Part shown: piece after piece, positions 63,635 to 64,000 of the stretch
How the letters are laid out: each line of letters opens with the position of its first letter
How positions within the stretch are numbered: position 1 is the stretch's first letter
From: Amoebidium appalachense
Taxonomy: Eukaryota > Ichthyosporea
NCBI GenBank assembly: GCA_963693365.1
Contig: CAVNZM010000003.1
Coordinates: forward strand, 8,556,001 to 8,620,000
Reading direction: 5' to 3'
DNA length: 64,000 bases
Program-made: the position numbers and the translations under genes
The notes under the pieces: generated by a model
Seen by the model: the letters and a program-made list of their open reading frames with translations, nothing else
Told to the model about the DNA's origin: nothing
Database searches by the model: none

Positions 63635-63898
63635 CTAGACAAGAAAGGTTTTCCTGGTTATTGCTCCGCTCTTGAAGGCCAGTGCTTGTGTGGCATTGCG
63701 GCAATGCCAGTGGCGTCGGAAATATGATGTCATCTGACGTGATCGCCTCGAGTCGCGAGCACTGGCAACAGTACCGCCGTATAATGGCTGGAAAATATCC
63801 ACAAAGAGAACCGTGAATAATTTTTCCATATTGTATTTTCCCAAGCATTCTAAAGCAAATGTATAGTTTATTCGCTCCTTGACAGATTTTGCATGCAT
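63635..63898 (-). CDS. Possible terminal exon of an unknown gene
   Basis: The minus strand carries a frame beginning MHAKSVKERINYTFALECLG and ending SGAITRKTFLV with a stop at about 63637, followed within 10 bp by AATAAA. Composition is protein-like and unlike the simple repeats around it. No family is recognised and no splice acceptor was settled. If real, it separates the transposase exons from anything further upstream. Confidence 0.3.
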   Translation of the reverse strand: MHAKSVKERINYTFALECLGKYNMEKLFTVLFVDIFQPLYGGTVASARDSRRSRQMTSYFRRHWHCRNATQALAFKSGAITRKTFLV

Positions 63899-64000
63899 AC
63901 ATCACAGCACATAGAGCATGCGCAACCCAAGTGATTGGATGAGGGTCATGCAGACACATTTCAGCGAAGTCGATTGGTGCAAGTTAGACGTTCAGCGGCG

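Overview
The window looks like nuclear DNA from a single-celled eukaryote. Coding regions are split by many short-to-medium GT-AG introns. Gene density is low, and the noncoding DNA is loaded with (CA)n/(GT)n microsatellites, very long C or G homopolymers and retroelements. Recognisable host genes encode a gamma-tubulin complex component, quinolinate phosphoribosyltransferase, a thrombospondin-repeat secreted protein, a MYND zinc-finger protein and an ankyrin protein. None of these fixes the lineage, so no species is named.

Layout. 1-4.5 kb: 3' part of a gamma-tubulin complex (Spc97/Spc98) gene, + strand, with a 128-bp tandem trimer in one intron. 4.5-7.5 kb: a diverged GATATC minisatellite and little else. 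7.5-8.7 kb: a decayed piece of a Ty3/gypsy integrase. 9.2-9.5 kb: an 87-bp duplication and one copy of a dispersed repeat. 9.9-15.0 kb: an 11-exon gene (- strand) for a FepB/BtuF-like substrate-binding protein with a hydrophobic GPI-type tail, which is the most unusual host gene here. 17.8-30.3 kb: a nest of LTR retrotransposons. It holds a solo LTR with its target duplication, an 8.4-kb chromodomain Ty3/gypsy element inserted inside the LTR of an older relative, and a solo LTR of a second family inside that relative's gag. 30.6-34.7 kb: the thrombospondin-repeat gene (+). 37.1-39.6 kb: the MYND gene (+). 41.3-43.5 kb: a 71-bp palindrome, another dispersed-repeat copy and a LINE (-) running into a 500-bp assembly gap. 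44.0-45.4 kb: two small coding fragments. 48.0-55.1 kb: quinolinate phosphoribosyltransferase (-), nine exons. 56.7 kb: an ankyrin exon (-). 56.9-58.6 kb: GATATCC-rich satellite. 58.7-63.2 kb: a spliced KDZ/Plavaka-type transposase (-), one intron of which is a 2.2-kb compound CA satellite.

Exon boundaries were placed by hand from splice motifs, family similarity and phase agreement across junctions. Where phases agree across every junction (QPRT, the 3' eight exons of the FepB-like gene, transposase) the models are strong. Elsewhere they are tentative and marked so. Several reading frames break exactly at C/G homopolymers, which points to homopolymer length error or slippage. The host genes do not form an obvious pathway; they are separate transcription units in a repeat-rich setting.
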